DNA from: JAEXOD01 sp963667875
Lineage (GTDB): Bacteria > Bacteroidota > Ignavibacteria > Ignavibacteriales > Melioribacteraceae
DNA: 64,000 nt
Direction of reading: 5' to 3'
Assembly: GCA_963667875.2 (NCBI GenBank)
Contig: CAXXGC010000013.1
Location: 124,001 to 188,000, forward strand
This document shows, one piece after another, positions 1-9,653 of this stretch. The first letter of the stretch is position 1; every line of letters starts with the position of its first letter. Below the pieces are notes generated by a model. That model ran no database searches, was not told where the DNA came from, and saw only the letters and a list, made by a program, of their open reading frames with translations. The translations under genes were made by a program, and so were the position numbers.

Positions 1-1497
1 TTAGCCAAAGAATATAGTGATGACACCTATTCAAAAGCTTCCGGTGGCGATATTTATTATATTACTTACGGTCAAACATTACCTGAATTTGACGATGCTG
101 TTTATCAAACTGAAGTTGATAGCATATATCCTCAACCAGTTGAAACAAAATTTGGTTATCATGTTATTAAAGTAACTGATAAACATCCAAGAAAATTTCA
201 AGTTAGAGTTAAACATATATTATTAGACTATGTAGATTCTGTTGGAAATGTTGATTCAACAGCTGCAAAATTAAAAATTGAAGAAATTAGAAAAAACATT
301 GTTGAAGGAAAAATTACTTTTGAAGATGCAGCTTCAAAATATTCAGAAGATAAAGGAAGTGCTGAAAAAGGCGGTGATTTGGGATTTTTTGAAAGAAGAA
401 GTATGATACTTCCATTTGATCAAACTGCATTCAGTCTAAAACCTGATGAAGTATCAAATGTTGTTCAAACTCGTTTTGGATTTCATATTATTAAATTTGT
501 TGAAGAAAAACCCTATCCAACATACGAAGAAGAAAAAACTTCATTACGTACTTTGTATAAACGCTCGTTATATGATGCTAAATACAATGCTTTAATAGGG
601 GAACTTAAAACAAAATACGGATACAGTAAAAATGATGCCGGAATAAAATCTGTTATTAAAAATGCTGATTCAGTAAAAATATCTAACGATTATTTTACAA
701 GTGATCTACGTAAAGCTGTTAAAGATGTTGATTTATTTACAATAAATAATAATAAAATTGGTTTAGATAGTGTAGTATCATTTGTAATAAATGATACTAA
801 ATATCAAAATAAATTAATTGATGAAAAAATATTAAACGATGCAGTTGATGAAACCGCTAAAAATGCTCTATTAGAACAAAGAGCTTTAGTTCTTGAAAAT
901 GAAGATCCTGAATTTGCTACATTAATGAATGATTATCAACAAGGTATTTTTATTTTCAAAATCCAGGAAGAAGAGATTTGGAATAAAATCAAATTAGATA
1001 GTGCAAAATTGGTTGATTTTTATCAAACAACAAAAGAAAACTATAAGTGGAAAAACAGAGTTGATTTTAGCGAAATATTTGCTAAAAAAGATAGCTTAAT
1101 TAACAGCTATTATACAATGCTTCAAAATGGTGCTTCTTTTGATTCTTTGGCTAAAAAATATACTGAAAGAATTGGCTTTAAAGGTAAATCTGGTGCTTAT
1201 GGATACATTGATGTTGAATCAAACGAATTAGCTAAATTTCCATTTGAATTGAATAAAGAAGGTGAATATACTAAACCTATTGCGGTTAATGGTGGTTTTT
1301 CTATTTTCAAGATGCATCATAAACGTACAGCCGGTCTTAAAACTTTTGAAGAAGCAAAAGCAGAAGTTGCAAGTATATATCAAGAAAAAGAAAGTAAACG
1401 TTTGGAAGACGAATATATTAACAGTTTACAAGTAAAATATCCAATTAAAAATTATCAAGAAGATGTTCTTCTTAAAGCATTTAAAAATAACAAATAG
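1..1497 (+). CDS. Peptidylprolyl isomerase with repeated parvulin domains (5' end outside window)
   Basis: The frame is open from base 1 to the TAG at 1495-1497, so the visible 498 codons are the C-terminal part of a larger protein. Two parvulin (PpiC/rotamase) modules are clear. The window opens inside the first, with its GGD and FGYHVIKV signature. The second is complete at about residues 68-170, with VKHILL, the GGDLGFF turn and FGFHIIKF. A third, degenerate copy lies near residues 345-450 (GASFDSLAKKY, GAYGYI). Proteins of this type are envelope folding catalysts and chaperones (PpiD/SurA class) for exported and outer-membrane proteins. The signal or anchor segment must lie upstream of the window. 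The 3' end overlaps the next gene by 35 bases and two more genes follow closely, so this belongs to a four-gene operon. The family call is strong; PpiD versus another multi-parvulin protein is undecided. Confidence 0.88.
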   Translation, partial: LAKEYSDDTYSKASGGDIYYITYGQTLPEFDDAVYQTEVDSIYPQPVETKFGYHVIKVTDKHPRKFQVRVKHILLDYVDSVGNVDSTAAKLKIEEIRKNIVEGKITFEDAASKYSEDKGSAEKGGDLGFFERRSMILPFDQTAFSLKPDEVSNVVQTRFGFHIIKFVEEKPYPTYEEEKTSLRTLYKRSLYDAKYNALIGELKTKYGYSKNDAGIKSVIKNADSVKISNDYFTSDLRKAVKDVDLFTINNNKIGLDSVVSFVINDTKYQNKLIDEKILNDAVDETAKNALLEQRALVLENEDPEFATLMNDYQQGIFIFKIQEEEIWNKIKLDSAKLVDFYQTTKENYKWKNRVDFSEIFAKKDSLINSYYTMLQNGASFDSLAKKYTERIGFKGKSGAYGYIDVESNELAKFPFELNKEGEYTKPIAVNGGFSIFKMHHKRTAGLKTFEEAKAEVASIYQEKESKRLEDEYINSLQVKYPIKNYQEDVLLKAFKNNK

Positions 1498-2284
1498 CTT
1501 TTTTGTTTTATTTGTTTTGTTTTTATCCTGTTCTAATGAGCAGGATAAAAAACATGCTGTTGCTGAAGTAAATGAATCAAAATTATACGAGGAAGAACTA
1601 AAGTTCTTCCTCTCTTCAAAAAAATATAATAAAAAAGAAAAAGATGAATTTATTAGGCAATGGGTTGAAACTGAAACTTTATACCAAGAAGCAAAAGAGA
1701 ATGGTATTTTAGATTCAGCTGATTATAAATTGATTTTAATACAATCAAAAAAAGAACTTGCAGCAGCATTAATAACTCAAAAAATATTAGATGAATATAA
1801 ATATGATGTAAAAGAATCTGATATTATTGAATATTATCACAAATATAATGAAGATTTTAGAATAAGTTCCGAAGGTTATGTTATTAACCTTATCAAATTT
1901 AATGATCTTCAATCTGCATCCGAATTTAGACTGAATATTATTTCAGGTAATTGGTCATACGAAATAAACAAGTATAAAGAGAATAATAAGAATTATTTCT
2001 CCTATGAGAAAAAGTTTTTATACGATTTTCAAATACAACCAGCAATTTTATTAAAATATATTAAAGGCATGCTTCCTTCGGAAGTAAGCATAATTATTGG
2101 CACTGACGATAATATTTATTATATAGTACAATTAATTAAAAAATATGAAAAATATGATATACCGGAATATGATTATATTAAACCAATTATTAAAGAACGA
2201 ATAATAAATATAAAAAAAAGAATGTATCTGAAAAATTATTTATCAGAATTATACAATAAGTACGAAGTTAAAATAAATAGGTAA
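1463..2284 (+). CDS. Lipoprotein related to SurA/PpiC foldases
   Basis: The 273-residue product starts with a hydrophobic stretch ending in the lipobox-like FLSC at about residues 20-23, so it is probably a lipoprotein. The body is rich in Lys, Glu and Tyr and has a SurA-like helical opening (AEVNESKLYEEELKFFL). Further on, the segments QSASEFRLNI and YYIVQLIKKYEKYDIPEYD resemble the edges of a parvulin domain. The GGDLG core motif of active rotamases is not seen, so a chaperone without isomerase activity is a reasonable reading. The gene overlaps the preceding isomerase gene by 35 bases and ends four bases before a SurA homologue, which points to a shared job in outer-membrane protein handling. 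The start is supported by the signal sequence; no strong ribosome-binding site precedes it. Confidence 0.75.
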   Translation: MFFLKHLKITNSFFVLFVLFLSCSNEQDKKHAVAEVNESKLYEEELKFFLSSKKYNKKEKDEFIRQWVETETLYQEAKENGILDSADYKLILIQSKKELAAALITQKILDEYKYDVKESDIIEYYHKYNEDFRISSEGYVINLIKFNDLQSASEFRLNIISGNWSYEINKYKENNKNYFSYEKKFLYDFQIQPAILLKYIKGMLPSEVSIIIGTDDNIYYIVQLIKKYEKYDIPEYDYIKPIIKERIINIKKRMYLKNYLSELYNKYEVKINR

Positions 2285-2288
2285 GCTA

Positions 2289-3566
2289 ATGAAATTATTA
2301 AAATATTTAGGCATAATCATTTTTATCATCTCTATTCAAGTTAATGCGCAAGAAGTATTAGATAAAATTGCAGCAGTGGTTGATAACGAAGTAATACTCC
2401 TTTCAGAACTTAATTTGCAAATGAGTTATCTGGCTAGTCAAAGGAACTTAAATCCTAATGATCCTGCAGTAAAAAAACAAGTCCTTGAAGCAATGATAAA
2501 CGAAAAGTTATTATATGCTCAATCCGAATTAGATTCCATTGTAGTATCGGAAGATGAAATAAATCAACAGCTTGATAACCAGATTAACTATTTTATTCAA
2601 CAGTATGGTTCTAAAGAAAAATTTGAAGAATCATACGGTATGTCTACCGACAGAATTAGAAGAGAATTACGGGATGATGTAAAAAAGAATCTAATGGGCC
2701 AAAAAGTTAAACAAAAAAGATTTGGATCGCTTACAGTAACTCGTAGAGAAGTTGAAGATTTTTATAAATCATTTAAAGATTCACTTGGTATAATTCCTGA
2801 AAAATTTACAATCGCACACATTTTCGTTAATCCTCAAAAGGGAGATAGAGTTAAAAAAGCAGCTTTTAATTTAGCAAAAAAACTATTGGATTCGTTAAAA
2901 AACGGAGCTGATTTTGGTGATTTGGCAACAAAGTTTTCAGACGATCCGGGAAGCGCTTCACAAGGCGGTGATTTAGGTTATGTAAAACGCGGAGTGTTTT
3001 ATCCTGAATTTGAAGCAGCTGCATTTTCTTTACAGCCGGGACAACTTTCAGGTATTGTAGAATCACCGGTTGGTTATCATATTATTCAATTGATTGAAAG
3101 ACGCGGTGAAGGAATAAAAACCAGACATATATTAATAAAAATAAAAAGTGATGACGAAAGTGATTTGCAGGCTATTGAGTTTTTAACGGATTTAAGAGAC
3201 AGTATTTCAAAAGGAATTAATGATTTTGGATATTATGCTCAAAAATACAGCGATGATAAAGAAACCTCACGTTTTAACGGCGAGCTTGGTAATTTTGAGA
3301 TAAATCAATTAGACCAAAGTTTAAAAGATGTTGTATTTAAGATGAAAGAAGGTGAAATAGGGTTTCCCAAAAGATTAGATTTAGATAAAAACTCTTATGG
3401 ATTTCATATTGTTAAATTAGTTAAACGTATACCTGAACATAAACCTACAATTGAAACTGATTTTGATGAGTTAAAGAAAATTGCTGAATATACAAAAAAA
3501 GAGAAGTTATATAATAACTGGCTTAAAGAATTAAGAGAATCAATTTTTTGGGAAATTAGGATTTAG
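2289..3566 (+). CDS. surA: SurA-like periplasmic peptidylprolyl isomerase
   Basis: This 425-residue protein begins with a cleavable-type signal peptide ending near VNAQ (residue 21). The SurA N-domain follows (DKIAAVVDNEVILLSEL) and continues through a helical chaperone region to about residue 165. The first parvulin domain (about 170-275) is complete, with KFTIAHIFV, DDPGSASQGGDLGYV and VGYHIIQLIE. The second (about 278-380) is weaker but keeps RHILIK, DDKETSRFNGELG and YGFHIVKLVK. Length and order match SurA (about 430 residues, N-domain plus two parvulin repeats). The family escorts unfolded beta-barrel proteins across the periplasm to the BAM machinery. The gene lies four bases after the related lipoprotein gene and ten before a MoxR ATPase gene. 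The exact name surA is by homology of architecture only. Confidence 0.87.
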   Translation: MKLLKYLGIIIFIISIQVNAQEVLDKIAAVVDNEVILLSELNLQMSYLASQRNLNPNDPAVKKQVLEAMINEKLLYAQSELDSIVVSEDEINQQLDNQINYFIQQYGSKEKFEESYGMSTDRIRRELRDDVKKNLMGQKVKQKRFGSLTVTRREVEDFYKSFKDSLGIIPEKFTIAHIFVNPQKGDRVKKAAFNLAKKLLDSLKNGADFGDLATKFSDDPGSASQGGDLGYVKRGVFYPEFEAAAFSLQPGQLSGIVESPVGYHIIQLIERRGEGIKTRHILIKIKSDDESDLQAIEFLTDLRDSISKGINDFGYYAQKYSDDKETSRFNGELGNFEINQLDQSLKDVVFKMKEGEIGFPKRLDLDKNSYGFHIVKLVKRIPEHKPTIETDFDELKKIAEYTKKEKLYNNWLKELRESIFWEIRI

Positions 3567-3576
3567 GTGAAATAAT

Positions 3577-4563
3577 TTGAGTTTAACGACAAATAAAAAT
3601 GATGTTGAATTAGTTGAGCAATTAACTGAATCAATTGTTAAAATAAAAAAAGAAATCAATAAAGTAATTATTGGTCAAGATAGGATTATAGATGATTTAT
3701 TAGTCGGTCTCTTTTCAAAAGGACATTGTTTATTAATAGGTGTTCCGGGACTGGCTAAAACATTAATAATTAAAACATTGTCGGAAGTAATTGATTTATC
3801 ATTTAATAGAATACAGTTTACACCGGATTTAATGCCTGGTGATATTACAGGTACCGAAATTATTGAAGAAGATCATTCAACAGGAAAGCGGCTTTTTAGA
3901 TATATTAAAGGACCAATATTTTCGAATATTATTTTAGCAGATGAAATTAATAGAACTCCCCCTAAAACTCAATCGGCTTTACTTGAAGCAATGCAAGAAA
4001 ATAAAGTAACGGCAGCCGGCAATACTTATTCATTACCACAACCTTTTTTCGTTTTAGCTACCCAAAATCCAATTGAACAGGAAGGTACTTATCCTTTACC
4101 GGAAGCCCAACTTGATAGATTTATGTTTAGCTTATGGTTAGATTATCCTTCAATTGATGAAGAAATTAAAATTATAAAGACTACAACAAGCGACTATAAA
4201 CCTGTTTTAGAAAAAGTTATTTCAAAGGAAGATTTAATTAAATATCAAGATTTAATTAGAAGAGTACCCGTTGCTGATAACGTTATTGAATATGCAGTTA
4301 AAACAGTTAACAGCACAAGAAAATTTGAAAAAAATAACAAAATTACGGATTTGATAAGTTGGGGTGCCGGTCCAAGAGCTTCACAATATTTAATTTTGGC
4401 TGCAAAAACAAAAGCAGCTCTTGAAGGTAGATTTACACCTGTTATTAGTGATGTTCATGAATACCTGACTCCGGTTTTGCGGCATAGAATTATACCAAGT
4501 TTTAATGCCGAAGCAGACGGAATAAATTCTGTTGAAATAATTAAGATGATTTCTGGTAAGTAA
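3577..4563 (+). CDS. MoxR family AAA+ ATPase
   Basis: The 328-residue product is a full-length MoxR ATPase. Walker A is GVPGLAKT at residues 55-62 and Walker B with the MoxR extension is ILADEINR at 119-126. The sensor and arginine-finger region contains ATQNPIEQEGTYPLPEAQLDRF. MoxR proteins act as chaperones that insert metals or assemble partner proteins, usually with a DUF58/VWA partner encoded next door. Here no DUF58 or VWA gene follows; a terminator does. The start is TTG at 3577, chosen because AGGTGA at 3565-3570 sits six bases upstream and overlaps the stop of the preceding gene. Being last in an operon of periplasmic foldases is suggestive but does not define its substrate. Confidence 0.92.
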   Translation: MSLTTNKNDVELVEQLTESIVKIKKEINKVIIGQDRIIDDLLVGLFSKGHCLLIGVPGLAKTLIIKTLSEVIDLSFNRIQFTPDLMPGDITGTEIIEEDHSTGKRLFRYIKGPIFSNIILADEINRTPPKTQSALLEAMQENKVTAAGNTYSLPQPFFVLATQNPIEQEGTYPLPEAQLDRFMFSLWLDYPSIDEEIKIIKTTTSDYKPVLEKVISKEDLIKYQDLIRRVPVADNVIEYAVKTVNSTRKFEKNNKITDLISWGAGPRASQYLILAAKTKAALEGRFTPVISDVHEYLTPVLRHRIIPSFNAEADGINSVEIIKMISGK

Positions 4564-4568
4564 AAAAA

Positions 4569-4588
4569 AAACCGCCTTTCGGCGGTTT
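4569..4588. terminator. Bidirectional rho-independent terminator
   Basis: The stem AAACCGCC/GGCGGTTT has a TTTC loop. An A-run at 4562-4570 becomes a T-run for minus-strand transcripts, so it best ends the SusC/SusD transcript arriving from the right. It can also stop the moxR operon arriving from the left. Confidence 0.85.
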
Positions 4589-4594
4589 CGTATT

Positions 4595-6013
4595 TTAAAG
4601 CAATGGGGACACTGAGGATATATTTTGTGCGAGGATTTTATTCATATCGTAACTAATAGTTACAATTCTATTAGTTTCATCAACTGTATATTCATCCAAT
4701 CCATATCCGGTTGGAATATACGAAGGTACAATTACATACGTCCCATAATCTCCTAAATTAATATTCGGATTTGCATCAATTTGTGTTTGCATTACCGGCA
4801 ATCTTATTCCAAGATCACTCATTCTTCTTCCTTCAGAAAAGAAAATCTCTTGACGCAACAAGTATAATAACCTAAATAAATCAGTACTGTTTGATGCAGC
4901 ATTAATATCACTTTCAGTTAAACTTGTATTGGAAATAGGGGAAATATTAATAGAAGCTCCACCACGTTTTTTAATTAGATTAGTAATTGGTGCAGATTGA
5001 TTATCGAATTTAACCAAAAAATCGTCTGCATTTGGGCGCTCATCGCGGGGATCTTCATCGGTAAATGAAATTACCTCGCGTGATTTTGCTAAAGTAATAG
5101 CATTTATCATTTCGGATTTTGCTTTAAAAATATCACCATTAGCTAAAGCCACTTCTGCAAGTATTAAATATGCTTCTTCCGTTTTTAATGCAGATATTGG
5201 CGAAACCTGATCTACAAATTTCGGATCTAAGAAATCTAACCTTGGCAGCGGCTGCATATCATTGGAATTAGCTCGGGCAACTGTAAAAGTATTTACTTCA
5301 TTATCCAAATTAGCAGCATCATAATCAGCAGCAAATACAAATTGTGGATTAATTGCTATAGCAGCTTCTGCATAAGATGTAGCATTTATTTTATCACCTA
5401 ACAATCTGTATGCTCTTGCTAAAGCCAAATTACATTTTGAAGAATTTTCCGAAGAGTTGTTAAGATTTAATGCTTCTTTTAAGTTGTCAATAGCTATTTT
5501 TAATGCATCTTCGGATTTAACCATTACTCCATTTTCTTCTATTGGAAAAGCGGTAAAATTTTCAGACAACATTAATAATGCCATACCCTTATAAAAATAT
5601 ACAGTTGCATAATCATCATTTGTTACATTTTTATCTTTAGGTAATATTACATTTAAGCCGAATAAAGCCTTTGCATGAATTGTCTGCAACTCAAAATAAA
5701 TTTCGCGTGTATCATCTAAAACTGTTTCTGACGGTAAAATATCACGTGGATTATCTATAATATTTGATAAAAAAGTAAATGTATTATCATAATTATCACT
5801 GGTAACTTCCGTAAAAGTAACCGTTTTCATCAATGCATCCGAAAATGAATATTTTAATCCCGCAATTAAAGGTGCAGAACCTCCGGTTGCATCTTCAAGA
5901 AGTTTATCCTCTGTTATTGCAGGATTGTTAACTTCTGTTGGATCTAACAAATCGCAGCCAAAAAAGATAAAACCTATGGCTAATGTTACAATTATTATTT
6001 TAATATTTTTCAT
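4595..6013 (-). CDS. SusD/RagB-family outer-membrane nutrient-binding lipoprotein
   Basis: The product of about 472 residues has a lipoprotein signal ending in FFGC. It then has the helical TPR-like body of SusD proteins: LNNSSENSSKCNLALARAYRLLGDK, then the EEAYLILAEVALANGD helix and the LRQEIFFSEGRRMSDLG segment near the C-terminus. The family sits on the outside of the outer membrane as the lid of the TonB-dependent SusC channel encoded immediately upstream. The start was set to ATG at 6013 because GGAG at 6020-6023 is six bases before it; an upstream ATG at 6025 overlaps this site. No glycan-degrading enzyme is encoded nearby, so the substrate cannot be inferred. Length is normal for the shorter RagB/SusD members. 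Confidence 0.88.
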   Translation of the reverse strand: MKNIKIIIVTLAIGFIFFGCDLLDPTEVNNPAITEDKLLEDATGGSAPLIAGLKYSFSDALMKTVTFTEVTSDNYDNTFTFLSNIIDNPRDILPSETVLDDTREIYFELQTIHAKALFGLNVILPKDKNVTNDDYATVYFYKGMALLMLSENFTAFPIEENGVMVKSEDALKIAIDNLKEALNLNNSSENSSKCNLALARAYRLLGDKINATSYAEAAIAINPQFVFAADYDAANLDNEVNTFTVARANSNDMQPLPRLDFLDPKFVDQVSPISALKTEEAYLILAEVALANGDIFKAKSEMINAITLAKSREVISFTDEDPRDERPNADDFLVKFDNQSAPITNLIKKRGGASINISPISNTSLTESDINAASNSTDLFRLLYLLRQEIFFSEGRRMSDLGIRLPVMQTQIDANPNINLGDYGTYVIVPSYIPTGYGLDEYTVDETNRIVTISYDMNKILAQNISSVSPLL

Positions 6014-6019
6014 CATAAA

Positions 6020-6023
6020 CTCC
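6020..6023 (-). promoter_or_regulatory. Shine-Dalgarno site deciding the susD-like start
   Basis: On the minus strand GGAG is followed by six bases and ATG at 6013. The same arrangement recurs at 16099-16102 and 49214-49217, which favours these internal ATGs over the upstream in-frame candidates. Confidence 0.65.
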
Positions 6024-6033
6024 ATTATTTTTC

Positions 6034-8853
6034 TTATAAATTAACATTTACACCAAATCTGAATTGACGGGGAGCTGAAATATCTCCTAAATTATATCCC
6101 CCTGTATTTGGACCGCTTGGTTGATAACCATTCAATTCAGGATCCGTATCGGAGTTAACTCCAAAAACTGCAACATTACGTATGCTTGCACTTAAAGTTA
6201 CACCCTTAAATATGTCATCAGGAATACGATAGATAATTGCTATTTCGCGTAACTTTATCCAATCGGCATCCTCTAACCATACTGATGATGCGGACTGAAA
6301 TGAATAACCTTCAGGAACACTATTTTGGGTATCAGGAGTACCATTAAAGTAACGCATAACCTTTTTCAAATTTACAAATTGATGTCCAAATGCAAATTCA
6401 GTAAGCGAACTTATAGTTAAATTTTTAAATATTGTAAAGTTTAGCAAAAAACTTCCAAAATTAGTTGGCAGCGGGTTGCCTACTAACGCTTTTTTAAATG
6501 TTCCATTTCCTGTAGGTATATTAACCTGGAAAACTCCAACAGGATAACCTTCTTCAACACGTCTTGGTAAAAATGTAAAAGAAGCGATGCTAAATGGAGC
6601 AGCTCCACCCAGACTTACAACTTTATTATCTAATGTTGAATATGATATTTTGGTATCAATTGATAAATTTTCTTCTTGAAGTATTTGTGCAAACAGGGAT
6701 AATTCAAATCCTTTATTTTCAATTTTACCAACGTTTGTAAGCTGCATTCCAAAACCACTTGCAGGATCCTTAGGAACTTGGAATAAAGCATCTTTTGTTA
6801 ATTCATAAAAATAATTTACTTCTATTGAAACTCTATCCTGTACTAATCCAATATCAAATCCGGCGTCAATTGAGGATGTTTTTTCCGGTTTAAGATTATC
6901 ATTCCCCGGATTGCCGTTTGGAGCAAATACTATTCCTGTTTGACCAAGGAATGATTGAGCACCGTAACTTCTATCACGTGTAAATGGGGTAGGGAAGTTA
7001 CCGGTTAAACCCCAAGCACAACGTAATTTCAAACTGGAAATAGCAACTCTTAAGAAATCAGGGAAAAAGGTTTCTTCGGATATTAAATAAGCTATACCAG
7101 CTTTTGGATAAAACTGCATTCCAATTTTATCACCAAAAGTTGAATTACCGTCAATTCTAAATCCAATGTCAAAAAATAATTTGTCATACAATCCTAATTG
7201 ATCACTAAAGAAAAAACCGCCATTAAAAATTTGTCTATTGCTTTCTTGAGCATTAATAACTGCGGCGTTATCAAAATCATCAGTTCCCGGAATTGAAAAT
7301 TCTTCACCAATTGCATATTCTTCTCTATCTTCTACTCTAAATCCTTGAGCTCCAAAGGTTAAAGTCTGCTCAATATCATAAATTTTTGGTAAAATATAGG
7401 TTCCTGTGTAAGCAAGTGTAATAGTCTGGTATTCGCGGTCGGATCTTTCAACCCAGCCGTTTGTTGTGCCGTAAAAATCACCAATTTTTTTTGGCACAAA
7501 TATTCTTGCTTCATTTTTACGATAATCAGTTCCAACAGTAAATTTATTTGTCCAGTTTTTTATTGGTGAATAATCAAAATTTACTGCTAATCTAAATCTA
7601 TCAACATCCTCATTTATAAAAGGGGTGGTCATTATTGCTAATAAAGAATCTCTATCATGATCAGTATATCCAAACTCATTTAAATACGCGCCATTATCAA
7701 AATCACTATACGGCGAGCCAATAGTGTTATTATTAAAAACTCTATCAAATTTATTTTTAGTATAACTTGATGAAATTTCAAGATTCATATCAGAATCTAA
7801 GTTTACACGAAAACCTGTATTTAAGTTATAATTTTTGTTTTGTGTTTTATTTTCAATGATAATTCCTTTATTTTCAAACATCTGACCTGACAAGTTGTAG
7901 GTAAAAAACTGATTACCTCCAGTAACTCCGGCTTTATAACTATGGTAAAATCCTTTTTGGAATAGATTGTTTTTAACATAGTCTTCAATTACAAATTTGT
8001 TTTCAGCTTCATCAAAACCTGAAGTAACATTAAACGACCATTTTGCTTTTCCCGGAACGCCTTTTTTTGTGAAAATCTGAATAACTCCATTGGAAGCTTC
8101 ACTACCATATAATGTAGAAGCAGCTCCACCTTTAATAACTTCCACATGATCAATTTCGCCAATCACTAAATCAGAAAGTGATGATGATTCCGCACCGCCG
8201 GTTTGAATTGCTAATCGTGTTGCATCGTTATTATCAACACGAACACCATCCACATAAATAACCGGTGTTGTAGAAGTAACTGCGCTTTTTACTCCTCTGG
8301 TAGATATACGTCCGCTTGTTCCCGGCATACCGGAAGAGGTAAATGAATTTAATCCCGGTACACGTCCCTGCAATAATTGATCAACCGATTCAATTGGAAT
8401 ATATTTAATTTCATCCGATTTTATGGTTTCAACATTAGCTGTTAATTTTTTTCTTTCAATTGCTGAACCTTGTCCCGTTACTACCATTTCGGAAAGCATC
8501 AATGTGGTTGGTTGTAATGTAAAATCCAATTCAACAGTTTTATTCTGTTCAATTAATACTTCCATTACTTTTTCTTTATAACCAACATAACGTACGGTTA
8601 ATATTTGTTTGCCAGTCGGCACATTATCAATTTTGTATTCACCACGCACGTTGGTAGCTGTACCAATATTCAATTCGTGAAATAATACATTTGCGCCGAT
8701 AAGCTCTTCGTTGTCTTTTGAATCGAAGACTTTTCCTTTAATTGATCCTTTTGCTTCCTGTGGTATTACTGGATTTAAGATTGCGGATAGGAGCAAAATA
8801 AATCCGATGATGCTGAAGAAGAGAATCTTATTAGTTGTCTTAATTGCTTGCAT
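6034..8853 (-). CDS. SusC/RagA-type TonB-dependent outer-membrane receptor
   Basis: The 939-residue protein starts with a signal segment (about residues 10-32). A carboxypeptidase-D regulatory-like domain follows (GSIKGKVFDSKDNEELIGANV, about 36-115), then the plug domain with VDQLLQGRVPGLN, YVDGVRV and the ASTLYGSEASNGVI motif. The remainder is a beta-barrel ending in FRFGVNVNL, with the terminal hydrophobic residue expected for BAM-assembled barrels. These features match SusC/RagA channels, which import oligosaccharides or peptides using TonB energy. An AGGAG site precedes the ATG by five bases. The susD-like gene follows on the same strand, giving the usual SusC-SusD pair. A two-component system is encoded just upstream and may control the pair. 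Confidence 0.93.
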   Translation of the reverse strand: MQAIKTTNKILFFSIIGFILLLSAILNPVIPQEAKGSIKGKVFDSKDNEELIGANVLFHELNIGTATNVRGEYKIDNVPTGKQILTVRYVGYKEKVMEVLIEQNKTVELDFTLQPTTLMLSEMVVTGQGSAIERKKLTANVETIKSDEIKYIPIESVDQLLQGRVPGLNSFTSSGMPGTSGRISTRGVKSAVTSTTPVIYVDGVRVDNNDATRLAIQTGGAESSSLSDLVIGEIDHVEVIKGGAASTLYGSEASNGVIQIFTKKGVPGKAKWSFNVTSGFDEAENKFVIEDYVKNNLFQKGFYHSYKAGVTGGNQFFTYNLSGQMFENKGIIIENKTQNKNYNLNTGFRVNLDSDMNLEISSSYTKNKFDRVFNNNTIGSPYSDFDNGAYLNEFGYTDHDRDSLLAIMTTPFINEDVDRFRLAVNFDYSPIKNWTNKFTVGTDYRKNEARIFVPKKIGDFYGTTNGWVERSDREYQTITLAYTGTYILPKIYDIEQTLTFGAQGFRVEDREEYAIGEEFSIPGTDDFDNAAVINAQESNRQIFNGGFFFSDQLGLYDKLFFDIGFRIDGNSTFGDKIGMQFYPKAGIAYLISEETFFPDFLRVAISSLKLRCAWGLTGNFPTPFTRDRSYGAQSFLGQTGIVFAPNGNPGNDNLKPEKTSSIDAGFDIGLVQDRVSIEVNYFYELTKDALFQVPKDPASGFGMQLTNVGKIENKGFELSLFAQILQEENLSIDTKISYSTLDNKVVSLGGAAPFSIASFTFLPRRVEEGYPVGVFQVNIPTGNGTFKKALVGNPLPTNFGSFLLNFTIFKNLTISSLTEFAFGHQFVNLKKVMRYFNGTPDTQNSVPEGYSFQSASSVWLEDADWIKLREIAIIYRIPDDIFKGVTLSASIRNVAVFGVNSDTDPELNGYQPSGPNTGGYNLGDISAPRQFRFGVNVNL

Positions 8854-8986
8854 AATTGCTCCTGTTTTTTATGAATAAAGTAAAATGTGTGAAATTTTAA
8901 CCTTTATACAAAAAAAGGATTTGTTTATCGTAAAAACAACTACACAAGTGTGTGGTTTTGAAGGCAGTATTAAATAAATATAACAA

Positions 8987-9010
8987 ATAACTGCATAAAC
9001 ATGCAGTTAT
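8987..9010 (-). terminator. Hairpin downstream of the response regulator gene
   Basis: A perfect ten-base stem ATAACTGCAT/ATGCAGTTAT with an AAAC loop lies just after the stop of the minus-strand regulator gene. A broken T-rich tract follows on that strand. It would separate the regulator transcript from the susC-like gene, although some readthrough is possible. Confidence 0.6.
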
Positions 9011-9014
9011 GGTT

Positions 9015-9653
9015 CTAAATAAGCCCTTTTCTAATAGCTTTTGATACAGCTTCTGATTGGGAGTGAACGTGAAGTTTTTTATAAATATTTCGGATATGAT
9101 GACGAACTGTATCTATACTAATAAATAGCGAATCGGCAATTTCCTGATAATTATTTCCCTCGGATAAAGCTGCCAATACTTCTCTTTCCCTGTTGCTTAA
9201 TTCATATTGCGATTCAATATTTGCTAAGTTATGATTATGATGAAAAACAGTAATTACTTTTCTGGCAATTTGTGCACTCATTGGAGAACCGCCATCATAA
9301 GCTTCTTTAATAGCTTCAAGCAATCTAAGCGGGGGAGTTTTTTTTACAAGATATCCACAAGCACCGGCACAAAGAGCATCAAAAACTACATTATTTTCTT
9401 GATAAATAGTGAGCATTAAAATATTAACATCCGGTTTTATAACAATAGCTTTTTTAACTCCTTCAATTCCATTCATACCAGGAAGGCCAATATCCATTAA
9501 AACAACATCGGCATCAATTTTATAAAAAACTCGTAAAAAATCCTCACAATTTGAAAATGATCCGCAACAGGAATAACCGTTTGTACCATTAATTAAAGCA
9601 GATAAACCTTCCCGAATTGTATTATTATCTTCAACTATTGCAACGTTAATCAT
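9015..9653 (-). CDS. NarL/FixJ-family DNA-binding response regulator
   Basis: The product is 212 residues, the usual size. The receiver domain has the acidic pocket VEDN at 7-10, the phospho-acceptor Asp54 in LMDIGLPG and the conserved Lys near 105 (YLVKK). The C-terminal LuxR-type helix-turn-helix (about 145-207) contains LSNREREVLAALSEG and the recognition region IADSLFISIDTVRHHIRNIYKKL. It is encoded directly after, and overlapping by eight bases, the sensor kinase gene, so the two are translationally coupled and form a cognate pair. The adjacent susC/susD-like genes are plausible targets, but no binding site could be identified. Confidence 0.93.
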   Translation of the reverse strand: MINVAIVEDNNTIREGLSALINGTNGYSCCGSFSNCEDFLRVFYKIDADVVLMDIGLPGMNGIEGVKKAIVIKPDVNILMLTIYQENNVVFDALCAGACGYLVKKTPPLRLLEAIKEAYDGGSPMSAQIARKVITVFHHNHNLANIESQYELSNREREVLAALSEGNNYQEIADSLFISIDTVRHHIRNIYKKLHVHSQSEAVSKAIRKGLI

